The translations under genes were made by a program, and so were the position numbers. DNA of 64,000 bases from contig JAAZCE010000007.1 in NCBI GenBank assembly GCA_012513435.1, positions 31,894 through 95,893 of the forward strand, given 5' to 3'. Origin of the DNA: Clostridiales bacterium (GTDB lineage: Bacteria > Bacillota > Clostridia > Peptostreptococcales > Anaerovoracaceae). The notes beneath the pieces were generated by a model, which did no database searches, had not been told where the DNA came from, and worked only from the letters and a program-made list of their open reading frames with translations. This document shows, one piece after another, positions 29,278 to 39,297 of the stretch (positions are counted from its first letter, which is position 1; every line of letters begins with the position of its first letter).

Positions 29278-30389
29278 TCATTACTCTCCATAAATTTTCT
29301 AACTAAAATAATACCAATATATTCATCAATTATATTAGATACATGTCTAACATTTTTAAAACCACCTGTCAAACCAAGAAATTTTTCTAATAAAGGTGCA
29401 AAATGAATGATCGTTTTTTCTTTTGCAGTAAGTTTGTCATATTTTTCTCTACATAGCTTCTCTATAATAAGTCCCATCGCTTCTTTTGAGAGTTTTTCAA
29501 ATTTTATAAAACGATCAAATCTATAAAATATGGGATCTCCTAAATATTTCTGTATATCTTCTTCTGACTGATAATTTGAAGTACATATAATAATCGAATT
29601 GAACAATTCTACTCTATAATTTTTATCTTCAAAAACTCCCTCATCAAATAATTGATAGAAAGCACTATGGAAAACAGGTGCAGGTTTATCAAACTCATCT
29701 ATAAGAATTACATTAGATTCTCTTTCAAGTAAATCTCGTGCAAAACTACTTTGCATATGTGTACCACCGAAAAGATAGCTGGCAAACTCCTCACTGTGAA
29801 ACATAGAAAACTGTTTTCGAAACAATTTTTCTCCAATTGTATCACTGATAAATTTAGCAGTTTCAGTTTTTCCTACTCCTGAAATGCCATAAAACATCAA
29901 AACAATAGGCTTTCGTATATGTCTACTCTTTACAAGAGGATATAGTGACATCATAATTCTTTCTCTAGCCTGATCCTGTCCAATAATGTGTTCTGAAAAA
30001 TTCTTATACATATCTATAAATTTCTTTTCCGATATTGGCTTATATTTATATTTTTCAATTTTTATTTTATCTGGAAATGCTTGCTGTACCTGATGTAATA
30101 TAGGGATTGTTGGATTTTGTAAATACAAATTGTCAATATCATAACGGCTTAATAAACTAACAAAACTTTGTATTGCACCTTCAGTTATTCCTGCATATGC
30201 TTCTGAATATGCAACTAAATTTTCCACATATTCCAACTCTTCAATTTGATTAGTTTCATCCGTAGTTACCAAAATTTTATTTCTTTTCTGATCTCCTTCA
30301 GTAACGATTTCAGTTAACGTTCTATAATGATTTGGTAATATCTTTTTTAGTCCTTTTTTTGGTCCAAAATATATAATAATATTTTTCAT
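29274..30389 (-). CDS. AAA+ ATPase (Clp/torsin-type)
   Basis: 371 aa; IIGQDQARERIMMSLYPL, Walker A GISGVGKTETAKF, Walker B NVILIDEFDKP, sensor ICTSN; 4-bp overlap with neighbours. Confidence 0.88.
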   Translation of the reverse strand: MKNIIIYFGPKKGLKKILPNHYRTLTEIVTEGDQKRNKILVTTDETNQIEELEYVENLVAYSEAYAGITEGAIQSFVSLLSRYDIDNLYLQNPTIPILHQVQQAFPDKIKIEKYKYKPISEKKFIDMYKNFSEHIIGQDQARERIMMSLYPLVKSRHIRKPIVLMFYGISGVGKTETAKFISDTIGEKLFRKQFSMFHSEEFASYLFGGTHMQSSFARDLLERESNVILIDEFDKPAPVFHSAFYQLFDEGVFEDKNYRVELFNSIIICTSNYQSEEDIQKYLGDPIFYRFDRFIKFEKLSKEAMGLIIEKLCREKYDKLTAKEKTIIHFAPLLEKFLGLTGGFKNVRHVSNIIDEYIGIILVRKFMESNE

Positions 30390-31117
30390 GCTTCTACACC
30401 TGCTAAAACCACATCAAAAACATCTAGATGATTGCCAACATCATTTCCGTCAATTATTTCAAATGCAGATGATATAACTTTTTCTTCCATCGAAAATTCT
30501 TTTCCAATATCAAGCAGATATTCTTCCGTAGTACCAACTTTTACAGCAAAATACTTCAAATCCATTTTTGATATATCTGCTATACCGTAGTTATTTCTAA
30601 ATGCACCAATATTAAATCGAAGTACACACTGCTTCTTTGAATTTTCAGCAATCATTTCATAGTATTTTTTTCCATTTTTAAAGGCATCATCTAGTTTTGA
30701 TACGTCCAGACAGAAGCCTTCTTCAATCTCAATCTCTGCTTTTGTCATAACAAGAAAAGGTGTAAACATTTTAAAAAATGCAATTGAATTTTTAGGTGGT
30801 CTAACAAAAACATTTTCTATTTTTTCAATTCTTTCATCTAATTTTGCTTTTTCTAGATAATCTGTTAATACGGTGTTCGATAAAGTTGTCTTAAATATAG
30901 AGTCATTTTTTTGTGCAAAATCAGCATCGATATTTCCACTTACGCTACCACCTGCAAAAATCCAATTCATTTTCGCAAATAAATTAATATTAGCTTTTTC
31001 TGCCAAAGCCTTTGTATTTTCCTTAATTTTCTCTTTCTGTTGGACTTCTTCTCCGCCGTTATATATATTTAAATAATCTGTCGCTGACAATTCATCAAAA
31101 TACACTACTTTTATCAT
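30386..31117 (-). CDS. DUF6414-like protein (cargo-A operon)
   Basis: 243 aa; MIKVVYFDELSATDYLNIYNGGEE; family label from memory. Confidence 0.55.
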   Translation of the reverse strand: MIKVVYFDELSATDYLNIYNGGEEVQQKEKIKENTKALAEKANINLFAKMNWIFAGGSVSGNIDADFAQKNDSIFKTTLSNTVLTDYLEKAKLDERIEKIENVFVRPPKNSIAFFKMFTPFLVMTKAEIEIEEGFCLDVSKLDDAFKNGKKYYEMIAENSKKQCVLRFNIGAFRNNYGIADISKMDLKYFAVKVGTTEEYLLDIGKEFSMEEKVISSAFEIIDGNDVGNHLDVFDVVLAGVEA

Positions 31118-31123
31118 TGTATT

Positions 31124-31363
31124 CTAACATCCTTTCCTATACCTCTGCTGTCCCGACGAGGTCTTTTCTATTGGTATAATCTTATCCTCACCAGAGTTAT
31201 TCACCCAGTGCAGAAACAGGATGCCAAGAAGCAACCTGCTTCTTCTGTCAAGGCGATTCCATTCGTATCCTTTGAATAGATCTCTTACTAGAAATATCTC
31301 ATCTGCATGCACGTTTTCTATTTCCTCTATGGCTAACTGTAATAATTCTTCAACTGTTTTCAT
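31124..31363 (-). CDS. DUF1413-like small protein, first gene of the cargo-A operon
   Basis: 79 aa; DEIFLVRDLFKGYEWNRLDRRSRLLLGILFLHWVNN...KTSSGQQRYRK. Confidence 0.75.
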   Translation of the reverse strand: MKTVEELLQLAIEEIENVHADEIFLVRDLFKGYEWNRLDRRSRLLLGILFLHWVNNSGEDKIIPIEKTSSGQQRYRKGC

Positions 31364-31377
31364 TTCTTCGCTCCTAT

Positions 31378-31435
31378 GTTGTTACTATAACAACGTTGTT
31401 TATATCATTATACCTTTTATATGTAAATATTTCAA
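31378..31435 (-). promoter_or_regulatory. Sigma-A-type promoter with overlapping operator-like palindromes for the cargo-A operon
   Basis: Minus strand TTGAAA (31435-31430) - 17 bp - TATAAT (31412-31407), then AACAACGTTGTT (31389-31400) and GTTGTTA-TAG-TAACAAC (31378-31394) before the ATG. Confidence 0.75.
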
Positions 31436-31445
31436 TCATAAACGA

Positions 31446-31489
31446 CAAAAAACCGCCAACCGAGATATTTCACTATCCCAGTTGGCGGT
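31446..31489 (-). terminator. Terminator downstream of the serine-recombinase operon
   Basis: accgccaac...gttggcggt 9-bp perfect stem, U run on the minus strand. Confidence 0.85.
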
Positions 31490-31499
31490 ATGTATTTTG

Positions 31500-33104
31500 T
31501 TATTGCTTTTTCCACTCTATATCAAGCTCCAGTCCACTTTTAAAAGTAATGTGAAGCAGGTCATTGTTTACTAATATTTTTTCAACAAGCAGGCGAACTA
31601 GCTTATCGTCATAGTCATTGATTGTGGTTTCTTGCACCTGCAGGAATGCTGTCATTTCACCAATTCGTGTACGTTGACACTGTCTCTTAGTATTTTGCTG
31701 TTCAATATTTTGTTTTTTAGTCCGTAGATCATTGATGCTATCAGCAAGCTCCTCATATTTTTTGTCATACTTGGTGCTGTTTACTCCGTCTCTTGCATTC
31801 ATTTTTGCATAGTTCAGCATTTCATTTTGCAGGCTATCTAGTTTCTCATCTATGGAATCAGTATTGCTATCATTCGTGGCATTAAGTACGGTGTTAATAT
31901 TATTTTCCAAGGTTTGTATAAATCCATCTTTACAAGTAATTATCTGATTTATAGCTATTATTACTACATCTTGTAACTCTTTTTCTAAAATGGTAGGTGC
32001 TTGGCACTTTATCGTTTTATCCTCAAGTCTGCTCACACATCTCCACACAACGCTTTTCTTCCCTCTATTATTCCAGTGTACCCTGCGATATATTTCTCCA
32101 CATTCTCCGCAATATACAATGCTTGAAAGAGCAAACTTGGAACTATATATTTGCTTTTTACCGTTGGTGCTACGTTTTAAATTACTACGCCTTTTTATTT
32201 CTTCTTGCACTTCAAAGTACAGTTCTTTGGGAATAATAGCCTCATGGTTATTTTCTACGTAATACTGTGGAACAATCCCATTATTAATCACCCTCTTCTT
32301 TGTAAGAAAATCCACTGTGTAGGTCTTTTGGAGCAAAGCATCGCCCATAAACTTTTCATTCATTAATAATTTTTTTACACTCTCTGGTCTCCACTTGACT
32401 TTACCTGCAGCAGTTAAAATATGATCAGCTTCAAGTCCTCGGCATATAGATAAGAGGCTTGCTCCCTCAAGATATTCTCGAAAAATACGTTTCACAACTT
32501 CTGCCTGCACTGGATCAATAATTAAGTGACCATTCTCATCTTTGGTATATCCTAAAAAACGATTGTGGTTTACTTGGACTTCTCCATTTTGGTAGCGGTA
32601 GGCAATGCCCATCTTTACATTTTGGCTAAGAGAACGAGATTCTTCCTGTGCAAGTGAACTCATAATGGTAAGTAAGATTTCTCCCTTGCTGTCCATAGTA
32701 TTAATGTTCTCTTTTTCAAAATATACAGGTATGCCTTTGTCTTTTAACTGACGTATATATTTTAGGCAGTCCAGTGTATTTCTTGCAAATCGGCTGATTG
32801 ATTTTGTAATAATCATATCAACTTTACCTGCCATGCAATCGTCAATCATATTGTTGAATTCAATTCGCTTCTTGGTATTAGTGGCTGAAATACCTGAATC
32901 CGCATATATTTTAACCATCTCCCACTCGGGATTTTTATTAATGTACTCGGTATAATGACTTACCTGTGCATCGTAGCTTAAAAGCTGTTCTTCGCTATCT
33001 GTAGAAACCCTGCAGTAGGCACAAACCCGCATTTTCTTAACCACTTCATTAACTGGCTGAAATCTTGATCTTGCAGGGATAACCGATACATTTTTACTTG
33101 CCAT
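31500..33104 (-). CDS. Large serine recombinase
   Basis: 534 aa; [42 protein letters not shown], zinc ribbon [13 protein letters not shown]. Confidence 0.96.
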   Translation of the reverse strand: MASKNVSVIPARSRFQPVNEVVKKMRVCAYCRVSTDSEEQLLSYDAQVSHYTEYINKNPEWEMVKIYADSGISATNTKKRIEFNNMIDDCMAGKVDMIITKSISRFARNTLDCLKYIRQLKDKGIPVYFEKENINTMDSKGEILLTIMSSLAQEESRSLSQNVKMGIAYRYQNGEVQVNHNRFLGYTKDENGHLIIDPVQAEVVKRIFREYLEGASLLSICRGLEADHILTAAGKVKWRPESVKKLLMNEKFMGDALLQKTYTVDFLTKKRVINNGIVPQYYVENNHEAIIPKELYFEVQEEIKRRSNLKRSTNGKKQIYSSKFALSSIVYCGECGEIYRRVHWNNRGKKSVVWRCVSRLEDKTIKCQAPTILEKELQDVVIIAINQIITCKDGFIQTLENNINTVLNATNDSNTDSIDEKLDSLQNEMLNYAKMNARDGVNSTKYDKKYEELADSINDLRTKKQNIEQQNTKRQCQRTRIGEMTAFLQVQETTINDYDDKLVRLLVEKILVNNDLLHITFKSGLELDIEWKKQ

Positions 33105-33579
33105 CTACGCTCATCTCCTCTCCTATGATTGCAGAATATATGGCTTCAGCACGTTTCAATAGTAATACCTGCAAATCATCTTTATTTGTAGTAATAGCTA
33201 CTTTCTGCGCTATATTATCTGCCTCTTGTGAACTATCTAATGTATATTTTATGGGCTTTAGCGATGGAATTGGCTTTGTTAAATTCTTTCTGCCAAACTT
33301 TATCATCCTGCGTTCACGTTCCTTAGCTACACTTTTAAATTGCTCAACTGTTACAATGGCAGGATAGAAATCATCTCCAACATAATGGGTGCATTCCAAC
33401 AATCTACTAATGGCAGAATGAGTTTTCTTTATCCCTGCGGTTTTTGCCGAGGTTTGAAAAGAAGCTCCTGATAGATATTCAGAATATAAGATTCTCAATT
33501 TTTCTGCTTCTATTTGGTTAATAACTGCTTTTCCATGAACTATCTCATATCCATAAGGAGTATGGTTCATTCCCTTCAC
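33094..33579 (-). CDS. Recombinase-domain-only protein (no resolvase catalytic domain)
   Basis: 161 aa; [34 protein letters not shown]; translationally coupled between two full-length recombinases. Confidence 0.88.
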   Translation of the reverse strand: MKGMNHTPYGYEIVHGKAVINQIEAEKLRILYSEYLSGASFQTSAKTAGIKKTHSAISRLLECTHYVGDDFYPAIVTVEQFKSVAKERERRMIKFGRKNLTKPIPSLKPIKYTLDSSQEADNIAQKVAITTNKDDLQVLLLKRAEAIYSAIIGEEMSVDGK

Positions 33580-35153
33580 CTCTCAATCGTTTCTTTTAAA
33601 CACAAACTACTTTTTAGCTGAAATCCAATCTCTGTTTTAGAAAATACAATAATTTTATCTACCAATTTTGCAAATAAATCCTCGTCAAATTGTTTTGGAA
33701 TACTTTCTGTCTTTTTTAAGTAATGCAATAGTTTTTCAGTTTCAACTATAATTTTGCGGTCACCCTCGGAGCAATCAATTACAGCTTGTTTTTCTATTTT
33801 TAAGTTTTCAAGTTCAGTTTGCAAGATGCCCTTTTGCTCCATAAAAAGAGCAGGTTCAAGGTAACCTTTAGACATCAGTCCTGTGATTACTTGCTCCTGC
33901 TCATGAAGTTCTGTTATTTGTTTATTAAGTTCCTGTATTCTTGCTACTCCGCCATCACTGTCAAGTTTTTTTAATTCCTCCAGCAATGGAATTAATATTT
34001 GGTTATGATAAAGCCGTAACTTCGTTAGCATAATCATAAAGGCATTTTTAACATGCTCTTCTTTTATTAATAACATATGGCAAGCTTCCTTATTTTCAAT
34101 ATGGGTGGCACAGCTCCAAGCTATATACTTTTCATTTCTGTTTTTAGTACATATTTTTCTTTTAAAATGACTGCCACACTCATTGCAAACAATTCTGCTT
34201 GTAAATAAATATCGCTTTTGATACTTTTCTCTTTCACCAAAGTTTCCTTTTTCCTTAGCACGCTGAATCACTAATTTTTGTACTGCTTCAAAGTCTGTAT
34301 TTGAAATAATGGCTTCATGACAATTTTCCATATAATACTGATCTTGCTCACCATAATTAATATGCCTATTAAAATTATCATCTGTGTAAGTTTTTTGAAG
34401 TAGCACATTTCCTGTTACCTTTTCGTTTCTAAGTATGCCACGTATGGTTGTAGAGCACCATCTCCCATTTCTCTGTGTTGGTATACCATCAGCATTTAAT
34501 CCTCTAGCAATCTCAGCTGTACCACTTCCGCTTAGAGCCTCTGAAAAAATACGCTTAACAATTTGGGACTGTTCTTTGTTTGGAACTAATATTTCACCGT
34601 TCCAATCATAACCATAGGGCGGACTTGCTAATTTGTAAGTCCCGTTTTTAAACCTATTTTCTATGCTCCACTTATTGTTTTTCGAGATGGAAGTAGATTC
34701 ACTGGAAGCTAAAACACTGAGTATGGATAACATAAGCTCGCTATCAGTGGTTAGCGTATTAATATTTTCTTTTTCAAATAATACACCAATGCCAAGCTCT
34801 GTAAATCTACGAATGATCTCTAAACAATCAGTGGTGTTTCGTGCAAATCGGCTAATGGATTTGGTAATAATAAAGTCTATTTTCCTAGCTTCACAGTCTG
34901 CTAACATTTGCAAAAACTCAGGTCTAATTTCCTTTTTTGTACCACTGATTCCGCTATCAGAATATATTCCAACAAACTCCCAATCGGGGTTACTTGAAAT
35001 AAAATCTGTATAATGCAGCACCTGTGCATCAAAACTGTTTAACTGCTCATCGCTGTCAGTGGAAACTCTCACATAGCAGGCAGTCCTAATCTTGCGATTG
35101 GGCAACTTAGCACTTGCTACATCAATTTTAGTAACCTTCTTCATACAAAACAC
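33576..35153 (-). CDS. Large serine recombinase
   Basis: 525 aa; [55 protein letters not shown]. Confidence 0.96.
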   Translation of the reverse strand: MFCMKKVTKIDVASAKLPNRKIRTACYVRVSTDSDEQLNSFDAQVLHYTDFISSNPDWEFVGIYSDSGISGTKKEIRPEFLQMLADCEARKIDFIITKSISRFARNTTDCLEIIRRFTELGIGVLFEKENINTLTTDSELMLSILSVLASSESTSISKNNKWSIENRFKNGTYKLASPPYGYDWNGEILVPNKEQSQIVKRIFSEALSGSGTAEIARGLNADGIPTQRNGRWCSTTIRGILRNEKVTGNVLLQKTYTDDNFNRHINYGEQDQYYMENCHEAIISNTDFEAVQKLVIQRAKEKGNFGEREKYQKRYLFTSRIVCNECGSHFKRKICTKNRNEKYIAWSCATHIENKEACHMLLIKEEHVKNAFMIMLTKLRLYHNQILIPLLEELKKLDSDGGVARIQELNKQITELHEQEQVITGLMSKGYLEPALFMEQKGILQTELENLKIEKQAVIDCSEGDRKIIVETEKLLHYLKKTESIPKQFDEDLFAKLVDKIIVFSKTEIGFQLKSSLCLKETIER

Positions 35154-35204
35154 CTCCTTTCGTGTGTCACATCATAACTCTACAAAGCTGTAATAGCAAG
35201 TTGT

Positions 35205-35381
35205 TTACCCCATTATTGGTGCTAATTTGGGTGAAAAAGATGTACGGTTTAAAAGATCAATTTTGTGATATTCATCATCGTTTATTAAGCCTGTCTTTCT
35301 CATATTTTCAATAATTTTTACTGATAATAAATAGCAGTATTCATTCTCCATAGTTTGTTTTGGTTTACTTAATGTATCCAT
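35205..35381 (-). CDS. 58-aa small phage protein (SHOCT-like)
   Basis: MDTLSKPKQTMENEYCYLLSVKIIENMRKTGLINDDEYHKIDLLNRTSFSPKLAPIMG*; overlaps the 3' end of the amidase; not in the supplied ORF track. Confidence 0.65.
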   Translation of the reverse strand: MDTLSKPKQTMENEYCYLLSVKIIENMRKTGLINDDEYHKIDLLNRTSFSPKLAPIMG

Positions 35382-35994
35382 CAAATCCTGCCCCCTTTAA
35401 CTTCTTTAGCATCGCCTCAGCATTAGCTCTAACCGAATACGCTCCCACCTGTACACGATATAGTTTCCCAGATGGTGCAGGTGATGGCGAAAGAGATCCA
35501 TAGCTCTTTACTTTATTTAAAAAGTCTTGCCATGAATATGGTTTTCCACATCTTAATTCACTGGGACAGTTTTTTCCGCTCCAATGATTATGCTGATAGA
35601 CTTGATTAATGTTTAGGTTATAGTCTTTAAGTAAATGTGCCACAAGTTGTGCTGCATTGTTGCAAGCAGTGGTAAGATTGCTATCTGGATTAACACAGAT
35701 TTCAATAGCAATCGTTTTGTAATTCCCATTACCACCCCCATCACCTGCATGCCAAGCTACTTCATCAAGAGGAATTGTCTGAGTGATAAGCTTATCATCT
35801 ACTGCAAAATGCCACGAAACCTGATTGTTTTTTCCTCCACCTGCGAGATATTTTGCATGATTTAGAGCACCTGCTCCCTTAGAGTAATTCCCTGTATTAT
35901 GAATGGTGATGCCAACTAAGCCAGTTCGTTTGATGCCACTTCGAGCACGACTTACAGGTATAATCATCTTTCTAATTTCCACCATTATCATCAC
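35365..35994 (-). CDS. N-acetylmuramoyl-L-alanine amidase (endolysin) with SPOR-like C-terminus
   Basis: 209 aa; amidase_2 motifs HNTGNYSKGAGA, YQHNHWSGKNCPSELR, C-terminal YRVQVGAYSVRANAEAMLKKLKGAGFDGYIK. Confidence 0.92.
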   Translation of the reverse strand: MMIMVEIRKMIIPVSRARSGIKRTGLVGITIHNTGNYSKGAGALNHAKYLAGGGKNNQVSWHFAVDDKLITQTIPLDEVAWHAGDGGGNGNYKTIAIEICVNPDSNLTTACNNAAQLVAHLLKDYNLNINQVYQHNHWSGKNCPSELRCGKPYSWQDFLNKVKSYGSLSPSPAPSGKLYRVQVGAYSVRANAEAMLKKLKGAGFDGYIK

Positions 35995-36385
35995 CGCCTT
36001 TATCCTTTAACTGTGCTAAAATATCCTGTAGTTTCTTAGGTACTGGAAGTCCAATTAAGCTAGCATTTTCTAAAATAGAGATTCCCTCATTGGAGCAATA
36101 AAAAAAGATTACTGCAGTTCGCAGGACACTGTTATTACCTAAAAGCTGTGTATCCACAATATGAGCAATTCCAACCATCAAGAAAATCATAACTTTCTTG
36201 AATATACCTTTAAATCCAACTTGACTTGACAGCTCTTTATTTACAATTGCCACCATAACCCCTGTGAGATAATCAACTACAACAAAGGTTAACAGTGCAT
36301 AAAGGAAGCCATCAAAGCCCCCTAAGAAATAACCTAAAAATCCGCCTATCACAGCGGATGTTGTTTGTAACATATTTTTCATCAT
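35972..36385 (-). CDS. Phage holin (toxin-secretion/lysis holin family)
   Basis: 137 aa; GGFDGFLYALLTFVVVDYLTGVMVAIVNKELSSQVGFKGIFKK...NEGISILENASLIGLPVP. Confidence 0.92.
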   Translation of the reverse strand: MMKNMLQTTSAVIGGFLGYFLGGFDGFLYALLTFVVVDYLTGVMVAIVNKELSSQVGFKGIFKKVMIFLMVGIAHIVDTQLLGNNSVLRTAVIFFYCSNEGISILENASLIGLPVPKKLQDILAQLKDKGGDDNGGN

Positions 36386-36401
36386 TTTATCCTCTTTTCT
36401 T

Positions 36402-37556
36402 TTAAAACATAGACTTCAGTTTGAATGAAACATTTATGGATTCACTCGTCTGATTACTTGTACCTGTTAAAGTAACAGGATTTTTATAAACCGCATTATT
36501 TTTGATTTTTACTGAATAATTATTTAGCACAGTATAGACATAGTTTGTCGATGGTGCACCATTAGGATTAAAAACAAAAGTATAAGTATCATTAACATCA
36601 GCAATAATGCCATTGATTTGCTTTTCAATTCCAAGTATCCTTGTATCACCTTGACGAACATCAAAATTTGTATAGCTTTTGCTACTACCATCCACACTTG
36701 TACTATAAAATACATACGTTACTATCTGCATAGGCTCATCTTCAACAGCAACCTCTATCTCAGCAAAAATTGACGGGTGCTTTGCCCACCTAAGGGTTAC
36801 TATTGCTATTCCCACTTGTACTGCTGTTACAATACCATTTTCCACCATAGCCACATTGATATCTGACGATTGCCATAAATAACTCTCACCTTGCACTTCC
36901 ACTCCATTTTTAAATAAGCTAGGTGAAAGGGTAGCTGTTTCACCAACCTTGATGGTTGCACTTTCCGCACCTGCTGACACTGTCCAGCTAGGAATAGCAT
37001 TCTTATTTGCAATTTCATTTTCCATATCATCATCAGAGCCAATCGTATCTTTTTCTGCTTCCAATATGACTAGACCTGTTTTGGTAATATCTACTCCGAT
37101 GACTTTCCAAGGGGAAAAGGAAGCAATAAATCTTGTATTGATATCTATCTGTTGAGTTATCTTATTGGCTTGCAAACTCACACGAAGCTTACCTGTTGCC
37201 ATATTAATTGTGCCACCTCTGCTAACGGTTAGATTTACCATCTCAAGAATGGAAACAAATTCATACAACCAATCATCAATAGTAAATTTCGTTATATGAT
37301 TACATTTACGCATCTTACACTGTAAGCTATTTGCATTCTGATCTACTTGACTAATGACAAGCCAATTTTCTTCTTCATACACAACAATCGCTCCTGCGTG
37401 TAGCAGTCCTTTTGCTCGTATATATTTATCATTAAAATAGTAATCAGCTCCACGAGGTGCATCGCTGACTATCGCTTTGATGGGGATAGTGTCAACAGTT
37501 ATTACTACTCCATTTTCATGGACAAAAAAATCTATCCATTTATCAACGCTCTGCAT
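36402..37556 (-). CDS. Phage structural protein with BIG2/Ig-like domain
   Basis: 384 aa; phage head-closure-like N-terminus, Ig-like ATIKVGETATLSPSLFKNGVEVQGESYLWQSSDINVAMVENGIVTAVQVGIAIVTL. Confidence 0.65.
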   Translation of the reverse strand: MQSVDKWIDFFVHENGVVITVDTIPIKAIVSDAPRGADYYFNDKYIRAKGLLHAGAIVVYEEENWLVISQVDQNANSLQCKMRKCNHITKFTIDDWLYEFVSILEMVNLTVSRGGTINMATGKLRVSLQANKITQQIDINTRFIASFSPWKVIGVDITKTGLVILEAEKDTIGSDDDMENEIANKNAIPSWTVSAGAESATIKVGETATLSPSLFKNGVEVQGESYLWQSSDINVAMVENGIVTAVQVGIAIVTLRWAKHPSIFAEIEVAVEDEPMQIVTYVFYSTSVDGSSKSYTNFDVRQGDTRILGIEKQINGIIADVNDTYTFVFNPNGAPSTNYVYTVLNNYSVKIKNNAVYKNPVTLTGTSNQTSESINVSFKLKSMF

Positions 37557-37818
37557 AATTTACCTCACATTCATACAGCAGGAGTTCTAAATAATCGTCC
37601 CACTGCTTGATATCCATGACCTTATACAAAGCATTATCCGTCTGCATATAGCAAAATATATTTAGTAGCACAATGTCACAAAAGGCACGTTTGGTAATAT
37701 GGAGTGTAATGTTATCTTCAAATGTCATCTGCTGATTAAATACCTGTAAGTCCACAAGAGCCTCACCAATTTTGGTGAAGCTCCCGTCTAAAATATTTAC
37801 TTTAGTTTTATAAAACAT
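37543..37818 (-). CDS. Hypothetical phage head-tail protein
   Basis: 91 aa, located between connector and Ig-like protein, overlapping reading frames. Confidence 0.6.
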   Translation of the reverse strand: MFYKTKVNILDGSFTKIGEALVDLQVFNQQMTFEDNITLHITKRAFCDIVLLNIFCYMQTDNALYKVMDIKQWDDYLELLLYECEVNYAER

Positions 37819-38204
37819 TATCCGCTGCCTCCCATCACATGAATTTTAGGCAAAGGTAATGCAGTCATAATATTACTGGGCAACTCTGTTTCTGCAAAGG
37901 CAACACTCCGCTCGCCTTGTCGTTTGGATAAGTATCCAACGCTGTCCCTATTTTGATAAAGGTATACCGCAAGGTCGCAAATTGTGCCATCATACAGCGG
38001 TTCTAATATTTCCACATTGCAGTATCCACAGGCAGTAATCCTCGCTTGCTCTAAAAAGTGAGCGAGCAAGGTATCTTTTGTCAGATCTTCTGGTGGAATA
38101 TTTAAAAGCTGTTTCATTAAAAGCAGCTTGCTGCTTTGCCCTTCTGTATTTACCATAACAACGCCCCCTCTATCCCAATAATCTACAGGCAAGCAAGCTA
38201 TCAA
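37818..38204 (-). CDS. Phage head-tail connector-like protein
   Basis: Position directly after the capsid gene; helical gp6-like LLLMKQLLNIPPEDLTKDTLLAHFLEQA; likely start MVNTEGQSSK at 38156. Confidence 0.6.
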   Translation of the reverse strand: MIACLPVDYWDRGGVVMVNTEGQSSKLLLMKQLLNIPPEDLTKDTLLAHFLEQARITACGYCNVEILEPLYDGTICDLAVYLYQNRDSVGYLSKRQGERSVAFAETELPSNIMTALPLPKIHVMGGSG

Positions 38205-39297
38205 GTGTTTTCACACCACAAAGCATATCAATAGAAACTACGTCCTTTTTAAACTGGCTGTTATAATCATAAATGACACGAAGTCCAAAGCCATCATAAT
38301 TTACGATTGCCTTTTGAGTGTCGGCTAACCCTTTGGGTAGTGCAAGAGGTCTTGTAACAAGAGAAAAGGCATTCCTATGAAATGCCAAATTCGCCGTATG
38401 ACTTGCTATGAAACTAACCTCTGTATTGGCAGGGATTTCTTCCAGAATGACTGGTGCAATTTTTACGGCAATTTCATTGGTAGCTGCAGTTGCTCCAGCT
38501 GTTACAACATACTGCGTTATTCCAACGGCAATTACATCTCCTACTGCTACTGTTCCAGTTAAAGTTGTAGAAGTAAGTACCACTTCACCTGCCCCTTTAA
38601 TAACAGAAGTCTTTACTTTAATTTTTCCACTCCCTGCCGACAATGTACCTGCGGTATGATTTAGAACGTTTTGATCAGAATAAATATCAAATCCAAACTT
38701 TCTGCCAAGAGATGCTTCTCGCATAGCTGTGCCATTATCCCCAAGTTTATCTGCTTCATGAAATGTTGGAATCTGTAAAAATTCATTTTCACAAGCTGGA
38801 TCAATTACTAGCCTGCGACTGCCAAGAGGTACTAAATGCTCCCCCAATATCTGCCTTGCATCAGTAATACTTGAAATTTGACTCGGAGTAGTTCCTGCTG
38901 TGCCTATCACATAAGGGATATCTTTATATAGTCCTAGTAAATATTTATCAATTTTCTGTGCAAAACTCTGCATGGCAGGTTGCAAAAGTTGACTTGAAAA
39001 ATCTGCAATATCCATAGTAAGTTGCTCTGCTGTTACCTCAAAAGAAACATCAAGCAATTTATCAAGCTTAACATCTACTCCGTTTTCTGTGGCATCTTGA
39101 ATTTCTATACCAGTAGTTCTATTAAACTCTTTTGCTTCAAATGTTGCAGGCTTTCTAATTGTTACAGTATCACCAACTCCTGCGACAAATTCATTTGAGT
39201 AATCCCTGTAAACAAGCCCTGCCATTACGCAGTTGGCTTTTAATTGCATCATTGCTTCTTTGGCGATGATTTTTGGTGTTAAAAATGCATTTCCCAT
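38170..39297 (-). CDS. Major capsid protein (P22 coat-like)
   Basis: 375 aa; MGNAFLTPKIIAKEAMMQLKANCVMAGLVYRDYSNEF...GDTVTIRKPATFEAKEF. Confidence 0.85.
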   Translation of the reverse strand: MGNAFLTPKIIAKEAMMQLKANCVMAGLVYRDYSNEFVAGVGDTVTIRKPATFEAKEFNRTTGIEIQDATENGVDVKLDKLLDVSFEVTAEQLTMDIADFSSQLLQPAMQSFAQKIDKYLLGLYKDIPYVIGTAGTTPSQISSITDARQILGEHLVPLGSRRLVIDPACENEFLQIPTFHEADKLGDNGTAMREASLGRKFGFDIYSDQNVLNHTAGTLSAGSGKIKVKTSVIKGAGEVVLTSTTLTGTVAVGDVIAVGITQYVVTAGATAATNEIAVKIAPVILEEIPANTEVSFIASHTANLAFHRNAFSLVTRPLALPKGLADTQKAIVNYDGFGLRVIYDYNSQFKKDVVSIDMLCGVKTLDSLLACRLLG

